A stretch of 64,000 nucleotides of DNA, taken from contig NZ_JAAUVI010000002.1 in NCBI RefSeq assembly GCF_021352225.1, positions 310,001 to 374,000 on the forward strand. The letters run 5' to 3'. This document shows positions 49,618-57,760 of this stretch, piece after piece. The notes beneath the pieces were generated by a model, which saw nothing but the letters and a program-made list of their open reading frames with translations, was not told where the DNA came from and did no database searches. Positions within the stretch are counted from its first letter, which is position 1. Every line of letters starts with the position of its first letter. Source of the DNA: Methylobacterium sp. C25. GTDB taxonomy: Bacteria; Pseudomonadota; Alphaproteobacteria; Rhizobiales; Beijerinckiaceae. A program made the position numbers and the translations under genes.

Positions 49618-50880
49618 ATGTCGTCCACGGCTGCCGCCCTGCCCTCGCATGACAGCGCGGGCGCATGGGCCGAGATCCCCCTCGTCGCGGCCCTCCGAGG
49701 GCTTGCGAAGGTCATGCTCGCGGCCTTCATCTTCTTCGCCTGCTTCGCGTTTTCCGAAACCTCGCCCTACGACCTGATCGCGCTGCCCACGATGGCGCTC
49801 TGGCTGGCGCTCGGCATCCGCCTGCATCGCGGAGTGATGCCGCTGGTCGGCCTGTTGCTGCTTTATCTCGTCGCCATCGGCACGAGCCTGATGCCCTATT
49901 TGGCGGAACCTTTCCCGGTCACCTGGACGATCCAGCTCATCTATCTCGTGCTCACCTCCATCATCTTCGCGATGATCTTCTCCGACAACACGGAGAGCCG
50001 AATGGAGCTCGCGCTCAAGGCCTACACGGTGAGCTGCGTGTTTTCGGCCTTTCTCGGCCTGATCGGGTACCTGCAGATCCTCGGCATCGAGGATCTGTTC
50101 TACAAATACGACCGCGCCTCCGGCACCTTTCAGGACCCGAACGTGTTCGGCTCGTTCCTGACGCTCGGCGCGCTCTACCTGATGCACGGGCTGCTCACCG
50201 GCACGACGCGGCGGCCGGTCGTGTCCTTCGCCGCGCTGCTGGTGATCCTCGCCGGCATCTTCCTGTCCTTCTCGCGCGGCTCCTGGGGCGGGACGGTGGT
50301 GGCGACCGGGCTGATGATCCTCTCGGTCTATCGCACCAGCGCCTCGCCGCGGCTGCGCCGCAGGATCGTCGCGCTGAGTCTCGTGACCCTGGCGATCGGT
50401 GTCGTCGCAGTGATCGGGCTGCTCTCGATCGACCAGGTCCACAAGATGTTCGAGGCTCGCGCCGCGGTCACCCAGGACTACGACGAGGGCGAGACCGGGC
50501 GCTTCGGCAACCAGATCCGCGGAATCGGCATGCTCCTGGAGATGCCCTTCGGCATGGGCCCGATGCATTGGCGCCTGATCTTCAAGCTCGAGCCGCACAA
50601 CTCGTATATCGGCAGCTTCGCCAATGGCGGCTGGCTCGGCGGCGCGACCTTCATCGTCCTCGTGGTGGCGACCGCCTTCGTCGGCTTCCGGCTGATGAGT
50701 CGGGACACGCCCTTCCGCGCCCATGCGCAGATCGTCTGGCCGGCTCTGATGATGTTCTTTCTGCAGGCCATGCAGATCGACATCGAGAAATGGCGCCACG
50801 TCTACATGATGCTGGGCATGGTCTGGGGGCTCGAGGCGGCCAGACTGCAATGGCTGTCGCGCCGGCACCGCGCCGCATAG
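49618..50880 (+). CDS. O-antigen ligase family protein (Wzy_C), integral membrane
   Basis: The 420-residue protein starts at ATG 49618. About 10-12 hydrophobic segments and the WaaL/Wzy-type periplasmic loop are present, with RASGTFQDPNVFGSFLTLGALYL, LSFSRGSWGGTVVA, RFGNQIRGIGMLLEMPFGMGPMHW and HNSYIGSFANGGWLGG. The last, with the conserved His, is the ligase/polymerase signature. It could ligate or polymerise a surface polysaccharide. No other polysaccharide gene is nearby, so the substrate is open. Confidence 0.9.
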   Translation: MSSTAAALPSHDSAGAWAEIPLVAALRGLAKVMLAAFIFFACFAFSETSPYDLIALPTMALWLALGIRLHRGVMPLVGLLLLYLVAIGTSLMPYLAEPFPVTWTIQLIYLVLTSIIFAMIFSDNTESRMELALKAYTVSCVFSAFLGLIGYLQILGIEDLFYKYDRASGTFQDPNVFGSFLTLGALYLMHGLLTGTTRRPVVSFAALLVILAGIFLSFSRGSWGGTVVATGLMILSVYRTSASPRLRRRIVALSLVTLAIGVVAVIGLLSIDQVHKMFEARAAVTQDYDEGETGRFGNQIRGIGMLLEMPFGMGPMHWRLIFKLEPHNSYIGSFANGGWLGGATFIVLVVATAFVGFRLMSRDTPFRAHAQIVWPALMMFFLQAMQIDIEKWRHVYMMLGMVWGLEAARLQWLSRRHRAA

Positions 50881-50895
50881 GTCCCGAACGTCCCG

Positions 50896-50911
50896 TTAAC
50901 CCCGCGTTAAC
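50896..50911. promoter_or_regulatory. CtrA-type box (TTAA-N7-TTAAC)
   Basis: TTAA (50896-50899), CCCCGCG spacer and TTAAC (50907-50911) match the alphaproteobacterial CtrA consensus exactly. It lies about 90 bp upstream of the hybrid kinase GTG start; a further TTAAC follows at 50917. Confidence 0.65.
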
Positions 50912-50998
50912 GACGGTTAACTATCGATCCTCCAGGCGGCCATGCGAACAACTCAGAATTGCGGGCCGGGTCGACCTGCCTCAGGGGGGGCTTGTCCG

Positions 50999-53900
50999 GT
51001 GATCTCGCATCCGTCGGTCGAAGCGGACCGTCTGGCCGCGCTCCGCGCACTGCACATTCTCGATACGCCGTCGGAAGAGCATTTCGAGGCCGTCTGCCGC
51101 ACGGCCAAGCGGATGTTCGGGGTTCCCACCGCCCTGGTCTCGCTCGTCGATGCCGACCGGCAGTGGCTGAAGAACGAGTGCAGCCCCGGCATCCAGAACC
51201 TTCCGCGCTCGGTGGCCTTCTGCGACCACACGATACGCAGCGATGCGGTCCTCGTCGTCGCCGATGCCACCCGCGACCCGCGCTTCGCGTCGAACCCCCT
51301 CGTGACCGGCGCGACGAACCTGCGCTTCTACGCTGGCGCGCCGCTGATCCTGCGCTCCGGCATCCGTGTCGGGGCGTTGTGCCTGATCGATACGGCGCCG
51401 CGCAGCTTCACCGACGACGATGTCGCGGCGCTGCGTGATCTCGCGGAGATCGTGGTCGCGCATCTGCGCCTGCACGAGGCCAACGAGCAGCGAGAGCGCG
51501 AGGCGGAGACCCGCAGGGCCCGCGAGCAGGTGATCGAAGCGCAGGCCTCGCAGTTGCGGATGCGCGAGGCGGCGCTCGGCGATGCGAACCGCCTCCTGAC
51601 GCTGGCCGAGACCATCGCGCATGTCGGCCACTGGCGGGTCTCGCTCGCCGATGGCGCGACGGTGTGGTCGGACGGCACCTACGGCATCCTCGGTCGCGAC
51701 ACCGCTGCGCCGGTGCCCACGCTCGCCGAATCCCTGGCGGAGATCTATCATTTAAACGATCGCGAGCGCGTGAGCGCGATCGTGGCGGCGGCGGTGCAGG
51801 AGGGCGCCGTCTTCGCCTTCGAGGCGACGATCGTGCGTCCCGACGGCGAGGCCCGCGATGTCGCGGTTAGTGGTATCTGTGAGACGGGGCGGGACGGCGA
51901 CGTTGTCGGCCTGTTCGGCACCATCCTCGACATCACCGAGCGTAAGAGCGCGGAGGCCGCGCTCGCGCAGAGCGAAGCGCGCTACCGTATCCTGGCCGAT
52001 GCACTTCCGGTTCTCGTCTGGGCCGCTCACACCGAGAACGGGACGGCGACCTACACCAACACCTGCTTCAACGACTATTACGGCCCGATCGGCCCATCCC
52101 GCGCCGATCGCCGCCGCCGCGCCCATCCCGACGATGTCGGGCGGCTGGATGCCGCATGGCTCGGTTCGCGACACGGCGACCGGCCGTTCAACGTCGAGGT
52201 CCGGCTGCGACGGCACGACGGGATCTATCGCTGGCATAGGATCGTGATGATCCCGATCGCGCCGTCCGAGGAGGGCATGGCCGCGGAATGGCTCGGCACT
52301 GCGCTGGACGTCGACGACATCATCACGACGCAGAAGCGGCTCGAGGAGACCGGCGACCTGCTGCGTCTCGCCCAGGAAGCCGCCGACGCGGGCTCCTGGG
52401 ACTTCGACATGCGCGCCGGCATCGTCGCATTGGATCGCGAGCACCAGCGGCTCTACGGGCTGCCCGAAGAGAGCGAGCTCTCGGTGCCCACAGCGACCTG
52501 GACCGGCCTCGTCCATCCCGATGACCGCGTCGGCGTCTGGGACGCGGTGCGGCGCGCCACCGACACCCATACCGACTACGTGGCCGAATACCGGATCATC
52601 GGTGGCGCCTCCGAGCGCTGGATGCATGCCTGCGGCCGCGTGCTCTATGACGCCGACGACCGGCCGATCCGTATGGTGGGCCTCAGCTTCGACGTCACCG
52701 AGCGCAAGCAGGCCGAGGCCGCGCTGCAGAGTGCAATAGCCGCTGCCGAGGCCGCGCGCGCGGAGGCAGAGCGCGCGAGCGAGGCGAAGAGCGAGTTCCT
52801 CGCGGCGATGAGCCACGAGATCCGCACGCCGTTGAACGGCATCCTCGGCTACGCGGACCTGCTGCTCGAAGGCAGGCGGCATAGCCGCGAGGACCAGCGC
52901 CGGCTCGAACTGATCCAGGGATCGGGCGCCGCGCTGCTCACCGTGGTCAACGACATCCTCGACTTCTCCAAGATCGAGGCTGGCCAGTTCGAGCTCGATC
53001 CGATCGCGTTCGCGCTGCACGGCCTCGTCGACAACACCGTCTCGATCGTGCGCGGAAGCGCGCTGAAGAGCCCGCTCTCGCTCGCCTGCCGGATCGACCC
53101 TGCTTTGCCGACCTTCGCGTTCGGCGATGCGAGCCGCCTGCGCCAAGTCCTGCTCAACCTGCTCAACAATGCCGTGAAGTTCACCCCGGCCGGTTCGGTG
53201 ACGCTGTCGGTGGAGCACGAGGGCTCGCGCGTCTCGGCGACGGGCGAGACCGTGGAGGCGATGCGCTTCTCGGTATCCGACACCGGCATCGGCATCGCGC
53301 CGGAGCAGTTGGAGCGCCTGTTCAAGCGGTTCAGCCAGGTCGACGGCTCGATCAGCCGTCGCTTCGGCGGCTCGGGGCTCGGCCTCGCGATCTGCCGGAA
53401 TCTCGTGACGATGATGGGCGGCGAGATCGGCGTCGAGAGCGAGATCGGCGTCGGCTCGACCTTCTGGTTCACGCTGGCGCTGCCGCGACGAGAGAGCGTA
53501 CCGGAACTGGCCTCGGAAACGCTTCCCTTGTTCGCGACCCCAGAGTCGGAGCCAGCCGCGGCACACGAGGATGAGAAGCCCGCCCGCGTGCTCCTCGTCG
53601 AGGACGTGAAGATCAACCAGGAGCTCGCCCGGGCCGTCCTGGAAATCAAGGGATACCGCGTCGACATCGTCGAGGACGGAGCCGACGCAGTGGCGACGGT
53701 GCGCGCGACGGCAGACGGCCCGAACCCCTACGACGTCGTGCTGATGGACGTGCAGATGCCCGGGATGGATGGGCTGACGGCGACCCGCCTGATCCGCCAG
53801 ATGCACGGCCATGCCGGCCAGGTGCCGATCGTCGCGATGACGGCCAATGTTCTGCCCAGGCAGATTGATGATCTGCAGGCGGCCGGCATGGACGACCATG

Positions 53901-54361
53901 TCGGCAAGCCGTTCAAGCGCGCCGAACTCTACGCCGCCATCGAGCGCTGGGTCGGGCGCGAGCGCAGCCGGCGGACCGGACAGGCGGCCTCAGCGAGCAC
54001 TCCCGCGGGGACGCGCCCCCGCGAGGCGATCCTCGACCAGGACGCCTTCGCCAGCATCAAGGAGCGAATGGGTGCGGACCGCATCCAGGCCCTGCTGGTC
54101 CTGCTGGAGGAAGAGCTGCAAGCGCGTTTCGCCGCGACGGATCTGCAAAATTCCGACGTGGTCGACCGTGCCCAGCTGGCTCACGACGCCCACGCGATGG
54201 TCTCTGCCGCCGGCATTCTCGGCTTCGTCAGGCTGTCGCGGCTCTGCCGCGAGGTCGAGGCGGCCTGCCATGCCGGTGACGACCTCGTCCCCCTGATCCG
54301 ACGGCTCGCCGAACTGCGCGGCGGAGCAATCCAGACCATTCAGGAACTGCGCGCGGCCTGA
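50999..54361 (+). CDS. Large hybrid sensor kinase (GAF, PAS repeats, HisKA, HATPase, REC, HPt)
   Basis: GTG 50999 (1120 residues) is preferred over ATG 50942 because a G-rich Shine-Dalgarno (50983-50990) lies 8 nt upstream. An N-terminal GAF domain (EADRLAALRALHILDTPSEEHFEAVCRTAKRMFG) is followed by three PAS/PAC modules. Next come HisKA (phospho-acceptor His606 in MSHEIRTPLNGILGY), HATPase (NLLNNAVKFTP, DTGIGI, GSGLGLAICR), a receiver (Asp917 in VVLMDVQMPGMDG), and an HPt-like domain with His1065 in AHDAHAMVSAAG. The complete phosphorelay is in one chain, no membrane segment is present, and the output partner is unknown. A CtrA box upstream suggests cell-cycle-linked expression. Confidence 0.93.
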   Translation: MISHPSVEADRLAALRALHILDTPSEEHFEAVCRTAKRMFGVPTALVSLVDADRQWLKNECSPGIQNLPRSVAFCDHTIRSDAVLVVADATRDPRFASNPLVTGATNLRFYAGAPLILRSGIRVGALCLIDTAPRSFTDDDVAALRDLAEIVVAHLRLHEANEQREREAETRRAREQVIEAQASQLRMREAALGDANRLLTLAETIAHVGHWRVSLADGATVWSDGTYGILGRDTAAPVPTLAESLAEIYHLNDRERVSAIVAAAVQEGAVFAFEATIVRPDGEARDVAVSGICETGRDGDVVGLFGTILDITERKSAEAALAQSEARYRILADALPVLVWAAHTENGTATYTNTCFNDYYGPIGPSRADRRRRAHPDDVGRLDAAWLGSRHGDRPFNVEVRLRRHDGIYRWHRIVMIPIAPSEEGMAAEWLGTALDVDDIITTQKRLEETGDLLRLAQEAADAGSWDFDMRAGIVALDREHQRLYGLPEESELSVPTATWTGLVHPDDRVGVWDAVRRATDTHTDYVAEYRIIGGASERWMHACGRVLYDADDRPIRMVGLSFDVTERKQAEAALQSAIAAAEAARAEAERASEAKSEFLAAMSHEIRTPLNGILGYADLLLEGRRHSREDQRRLELIQGSGAALLTVVNDILDFSKIEAGQFELDPIAFALHGLVDNTVSIVRGSALKSPLSLACRIDPALPTFAFGDASRLRQVLLNLLNNAVKFTPAGSVTLSVEHEGSRVSATGETVEAMRFSVSDTGIGIAPEQLERLFKRFSQVDGSISRRFGGSGLGLAICRNLVTMMGGEIGVESEIGVGSTFWFTLALPRRESVPELASETLPLFATPESEPAAAHEDEKPARVLLVEDVKINQELARAVLEIKGYRVDIVEDGADAVATVRATADGPNPYDVVLMDVQMPGMDGLTATRLIRQMHGHAGQVPIVAMTANVLPRQIDDLQAAGMDDHVGKPFKRAELYAAIERWVGRERSRRTGQAASASTPAGTRPREAILDQDAFASIKERMGADRIQALLVLLEEELQARFAATDLQNSDVVDRAQLAHDAHAMVSAAGILGFVRLSRLCREVEAACHAGDDLVPLIRRLAELRGGAIQTIQELRAA

Positions 54362-54365
54362 GCGT

Positions 54366-54668
54366 TCAGCCGTCGCCTTCGGCAAGCGGATCGCCGGTCC
54401 ACTCCGTAGCGAACGCCGCGAGATGGCGTGAGTCCTGGAAGGCGAGCACGGTCACCTTGCGCTCGGCCGGCGGCGCGCCCGGATAAGGCGCGAGCAGAAC
54501 CTTCTCCTGCGAGAGCCGCGCGCCGGGCGTCTGGCTCTCGATCCAGGATTGCGCTTCCGGAGTCAGCGTTTCGGGGTCGGCGAGCGCCCGCGAGTCGGCC
54601 CGCAGCACGATGATGGTCGAGGGAAGCGATGGATTGCTCCCCCGAAGCTGCTGGATGATGTCGATCAT
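54366..54668 (-). CDS. Small hypothetical protein downstream of EthD-like gene
   Basis: The 100-residue cytoplasmic-looking protein (MIDIIQQLRGSNPSLPSTIIVLRADSRALADPETL...) has an alpha/beta composition with no motif I recognise. It lies 16 bp after the EthD-family gene on the same strand and is probably co-transcribed. It is convergent with the hybrid kinase, with 4 bp between the stops. Confidence 0.7.
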   Translation of the reverse strand: MIDIIQQLRGSNPSLPSTIIVLRADSRALADPETLTPEAQSWIESQTPGARLSQEKVLLAPYPGAPPAERKVTVLAFQDSRHLAAFATEWTGDPLAEGDG

Positions 54669-54684
54669 CGCTCGAACTGCCGCG

Positions 54685-54996
54685 TTACTCGGCGAAGTCG
54701 TTGATCTGGACGGCGGGCTGCGTGTCCGTGAAGTTCGGGATGTCGCCGAAGATCTCTTCGCCGTGTGCCTGCGCTGCGGCCGCGAAAGCGTCGGCGGATT
54801 CGAACCTGAGCAAGGCCATCACCTGGAATGGCGGAGGCGTACCGTCCGGCGTAGCGACGCCCTTCACCACCTCGTAGCCGTGCAGGCCCTTCGACGACCA
54901 ACGCTCGCTTACCAGCGGCATGTGCGTCTTGAGATAGTAGCTCATGTCGAAGCGCGTGCCCGCGCCGCCCGGATACATCACGCTGATCAGGACCAT
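54685..54996 (-). CDS. EthD family protein (dimeric alpha/beta barrel)
   Basis: The 103-residue protein has the EthD ferredoxin-like pattern: MVLISVMYPGGAGTRFDMSYYLKTHMPLVSERW, with the YxxxxHMPL motif, GLHGYEVVKG, and the DIPNFTDTQPAVQINDFAE C-terminus. EthD-like proteins accompany cytochrome P450 ether degradation or act as small isomerase/monooxygenase-fold proteins. No P450 is adjacent. The role here is unknown. Confidence 0.9.
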   Translation of the reverse strand: MVLISVMYPGGAGTRFDMSYYLKTHMPLVSERWSSKGLHGYEVVKGVATPDGTPPPFQVMALLRFESADAFAAAAQAHGEEIFGDIPNFTDTQPAVQINDFAE

Positions 54997-55070
54997 GGCG
55001 TCTTCTCCCGCTTACGTTGTCGGTGCGGAGGGATAGACCATCGATCAATGGTGAGAGCAACGGTCTCTCG

Positions 55071-55991
55071 TCAGGCGACGAACCCGCGGACCGCGAAGGC
55101 GCTCGCCAGCATCCCCAGAACGTAGAGCGGGATGCCGAAACCGCTGTACCAGATCGCGCGCTCCGTCGGCGCGCGCAGGAAGTGCCGCATCAGGAGGCCC
55201 TGTCCGAGGAGCAGCACGGCGACGATCGCCGCCTCGACCGGGCGGCGCCAGGACAGCAGCAGGGCGATGACCACGATCTGCGGCAGCGCCATTACCCAGC
55301 AGGCGACGCTGGCGGCGCGCTCCCGCCCGAGCATGACCGGGAGCGACCGGATGCCCATCTCGCTGTCGCCCCGGACCGACTTGAAGTCGTTGAGCGTCAT
55401 GATGCCGTGGGCACCCAGGCTGTACAGGAACGCGAGCGCGAGCGTCGACGTCGGAGGCAGGGCGCCGCCGATCATCACGGCCGTTCCGGTGATCCAGGCA
55501 AGGCCCTCGTAGCAGAGCCCGCAGGCTGCATTCCCCCACCAGCCGTTGCGCTTCAGCCGGAGGGGCGGAGCGCTGTAGGCCCAGGCGAGCGCCAGCCCGA
55601 CGAGTGCCGAGACGAACACCCAGAGGCCGAGCCCGGCCGCGACGAGAAGGGACAGCCCCGTCCAGGCGATCGCGATGAAGAAGCCCCAACTGCCGGGAAT
55701 GCGGCCCGAAGGGATCGGCCGATCCGGCTCGTTGATGGCGTCGACCTCGCGATCGTACCAGTCGTTCACCGCCTGGCTGGTGGCACAGACCAGCGGACCG
55801 GCGAGCAGGATGCCGGCAAGCGCGATGCCCCAGTGCCCCGCGAGCGGAATGCCCGACGCGACGACGCCGCAGCCAAAGGCCCACATCGGCGGAAACCAGG
55901 TCAGCGGCTTCAGAAGTTCGAGGACGGCAGACGGGGCCGGATAGGATCGGGCCGGTATCGCGACGCTTGGCATCCCCGCGTTCCTCGCCAT
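55071..55991 (-). CDS. bchG: (Bacterio)chlorophyll synthase
   Basis: The protein has 306 residues from ATG 55991 (300 from ATG 55973). This UbiA-superfamily prenyltransferase esterifies bacteriochlorophyllide with geranylgeranyl or phytyl diphosphate. Signatures are the first Asp-rich motif in ATSQAVNDWYDREVDAINEPDRPIPSGRI, LAWAYSAPPLRLKRNGWWGN, and the second Asp motif GIMTLNDFKSVRGDSEMG. Seven to nine membrane helices. A perfect TGT-N12-ACA site 50 bp upstream fits control by the redox/light repressor PpsR/CrtJ. The gene stands apart from any other photosynthesis gene in this window. Confidence 0.95.
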   Translation of the reverse strand: MARNAGMPSVAIPARSYPAPSAVLELLKPLTWFPPMWAFGCGVVASGIPLAGHWGIALAGILLAGPLVCATSQAVNDWYDREVDAINEPDRPIPSGRIPGSWGFFIAIAWTGLSLLVAAGLGLWVFVSALVGLALAWAYSAPPLRLKRNGWWGNAACGLCYEGLAWITGTAVMIGGALPPTSTLALAFLYSLGAHGIMTLNDFKSVRGDSEMGIRSLPVMLGRERAASVACWVMALPQIVVIALLLSWRRPVEAAIVAVLLLGQGLLMRHFLRAPTERAIWYSGFGIPLYVLGMLASAFAVRGFVA

Positions 55992-56040
55992 CAGCCGGAG
56001 CGGCGCCCCAGGGGCCCATCCAACCGCCGCGAGAGCGTCA

Positions 56041-56058
56041 TGTAAAGCGCTGTTGACA
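56041..56058. promoter_or_regulatory. PpsR/CrtJ-type operator TGT-N12-ACA upstream of bchG
   Basis: TGTAAAGCGCTGTTGACA matches the palindromic PpsR/CrtJ consensus TGT-N12-ACA exactly, 50 bp upstream of the bchG start. A degenerate second copy (TGT-N12-GAC) lies at 56066-56083, fitting the paired sites typical of these repressors. Confidence 0.65.
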
Positions 56059-56126
56059 GATCGCGTGTGAAAACGGCCGTGACGGCGGCAGGCGTCGCCC
56101 GGATCGATCAGCCCTGTCGATGAAGG

Positions 56127-56211
56127 TGGTGCGGGCGGTCGGAATCGAACCGACACTCCTTTCGGAACCGGATTTTGAGTCCGGCGCGTCTACCAGTTCC
56201 ACCACGCCCGC
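56127..56211 (-). tRNA. tRNA-Leu (CAA)
   Basis: The 85-nt gene on the minus strand has an acceptor stem GCGGGCG/CGCCCGC with CCA encoded, a TGGTGGAACTGGTAGACGCGC D-arm region and the anticodon loop CTCAAAA (anticodon CAA). The long class-II variable arm of leucine tRNAs is TTCCGAAAGGAGT, and the T-loop is GGTTCGATTCC. The genes on either side show no integrase or duplicated 3' end, so it is not an occupied attachment site here. Confidence 0.97.
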
Positions 56212-56299
56212 ATGCGGCGGCGTCCTCCCGAGGGGAGTCGAACCATGCCGTCGCCGGTCAATGCCACACGCGACCCGACGACGTCCAGAGCGCGGCGGC

Positions 56300-57661
56300 T
56301 CAGGCGAGCATGTAGGCCAGCAGCGAGCGCAGTTGCGCCGGCTTGATCGGCTTGTGGACCAGTTCGGCTCCGGTCTCCATGACCTGCCGCTCGATCTCGC
56401 TGCTGTAATCGGCCGTGGTGACGATCACTGGCGTCACCCAGCCCTGCGTACGCCGGAGATAGCCGACCACGTCGAGACCGACTGCGCCATCGTCGAGATG
56501 ATAGTCGATGATCATCACGTCGGGGCGCATCATGCCCTCGCTCAACGCCTGCACGACGCCCGCGAGGTCGCGGTGGGCGCGCACCTGGGCGTCCCAGTTC
56601 TTGAGGAGGCGCACCAGGGCCTCTGAGGTCGAGGCGTCGTTCTCGACGATGAGCACCCGGGCGCCGGTGAGCGTGGTGGCCACGGGCATAATGCGGATCT
56701 CAGCCTCGGGCCTCGGCTTCCCGCTCGGCAGGTCGAGCGTGATCCGCGTGCCGCGGCCGACCCGAGAATGCAGCGAGATCGGGTGGTCCAGTGTGGAGGC
56801 CATGCGCTGCACGATCGACAGGCCGAGGCCGAGGCCGAGCCCGGCCTCCGGATCGTCGGTATCCTTGCTGCCCCGGTAGAACTCCTCGAAGACCAGCGCC
56901 TGTTCGGCTTCGGGAATGCCGCGTCCGGTATCGATCACGTCGATGCGGCAGCGCTGGCCGCGCTTGCGCACCGCGATCAGGACGCCGCCGCTCTCGGTGT
57001 AGCGCACCGCGTTCGAGACCAGGTTCTGCAGGATGCGCTGCAGGAGCACGATGTCGGTCTCGACGAAGACGTCGCGGCAGCGCGTGACGAGGCGCAGGTC
57101 CTTGCGCTCGGCGAAGGGCCGGAAGCTCGCCTCGATGTTCGCGACGAGGTCGCGGAGCCGGACGGATTTCAGCACCGGGCGCACCACGCCGGCATCGAGC
57201 TTCGAGATGTCGATCAGCGTCTTGATCAGATCCTCGATGGTTTGCAGCCCGCGCTCGACCTGGCCGGCGACCGTCTGCGCCTCGGGGCTCGGCGAAAGAT
57301 CGGCGAGAGCGGAGAGCGAGAGGCGCGCGGCGTTGAGCGGCTGCAGCAGATCGTGGCTCGCCGCCGCGAGGAAGCGCGTCTTGGAGCGGTTGGCGGTCTC
57401 GGCCTCTTCCTTGGCGGCCTGCAGCGCCTCGTTCGAGCGCTCCAGGCTGTACATCAGCGCCGTGAGCTCTTCCGTGCGCGAACGGACGCGCCCCTCCAGC
57501 GTGATCGCGGTCTGGAACAGCGAGTAGGCGCCGCCCTGCTGGTCCATCGCACGCTCGACATGGGCCATCAGCGAGGCGTTGATGCGCTCGAGCTTGTGCA
57601 CGCGCCGGTTCAGGGCGTCGACCGTGTCGGGCGCGGTCTGCGGGAGGTCCGGGCCGTTCAT
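56300..57661 (-). CDS. Hybrid histidine kinase partnered with a FIST sensor (NahK-like)
   Basis: The 453-residue kinase starts at ATG 57661; an upstream in-frame start at 57757 lies 3 bp past the FIST gene stop. An N-terminal coiled coil (VHKLERINASLMAHVERAM and RSRTEELTALMYSLERSNEALQAAKEEAE) leads to HisKA (His103 in AAASHDLLQPLNAARL). HATPase boxes (LQNLVSNAVRYT, DTGRGI, LGLGLSIVQRMA) and a receiver with Asp386 (VMIIDYHLDDG) follow. It has no sensory domain of its own, consistent with taking its signal from the FIST protein encoded immediately upstream, as in NosP/NahK pairs. Confidence 0.9.
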   Translation of the reverse strand: MNGPDLPQTAPDTVDALNRRVHKLERINASLMAHVERAMDQQGGAYSLFQTAITLEGRVRSRTEELTALMYSLERSNEALQAAKEEAETANRSKTRFLAAASHDLLQPLNAARLSLSALADLSPSPEAQTVAGQVERGLQTIEDLIKTLIDISKLDAGVVRPVLKSVRLRDLVANIEASFRPFAERKDLRLVTRCRDVFVETDIVLLQRILQNLVSNAVRYTESGGVLIAVRKRGQRCRIDVIDTGRGIPEAEQALVFEEFYRGSKDTDDPEAGLGLGLGLSIVQRMASTLDHPISLHSRVGRGTRITLDLPSGKPRPEAEIRIMPVATTLTGARVLIVENDASTSEALVRLLKNWDAQVRAHRDLAGVVQALSEGMMRPDVMIIDYHLDDGAVGLDVVGYLRRTQGWVTPVIVTTADYSSEIERQVMETGAELVHKPIKPAQLRSLLAYMLA

Positions 57662-57760
57662 CGCTGCTCGACCATGGCTGCGGCCCCTCGCGCCGACATC
57701 CCGGTCGGCTTCGGCGCAGACAATGCCACGAAACGATCCCGAGCGTTCATAGACCAAAGG

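Noticed and set aside
51752..53899. 715-codon open frame antisense to the large hybrid kinase
   Set aside because: Shadow of a GC-rich gene; no ribosome-binding site or motif, and the opposite frame has complete kinase motifs.
56127..56211. tRNA-Leu as an occupied integration site
   Set aside because: No integrase, no direct repeat of the tRNA 3' end, and both flanks are chromosomal-type genes.
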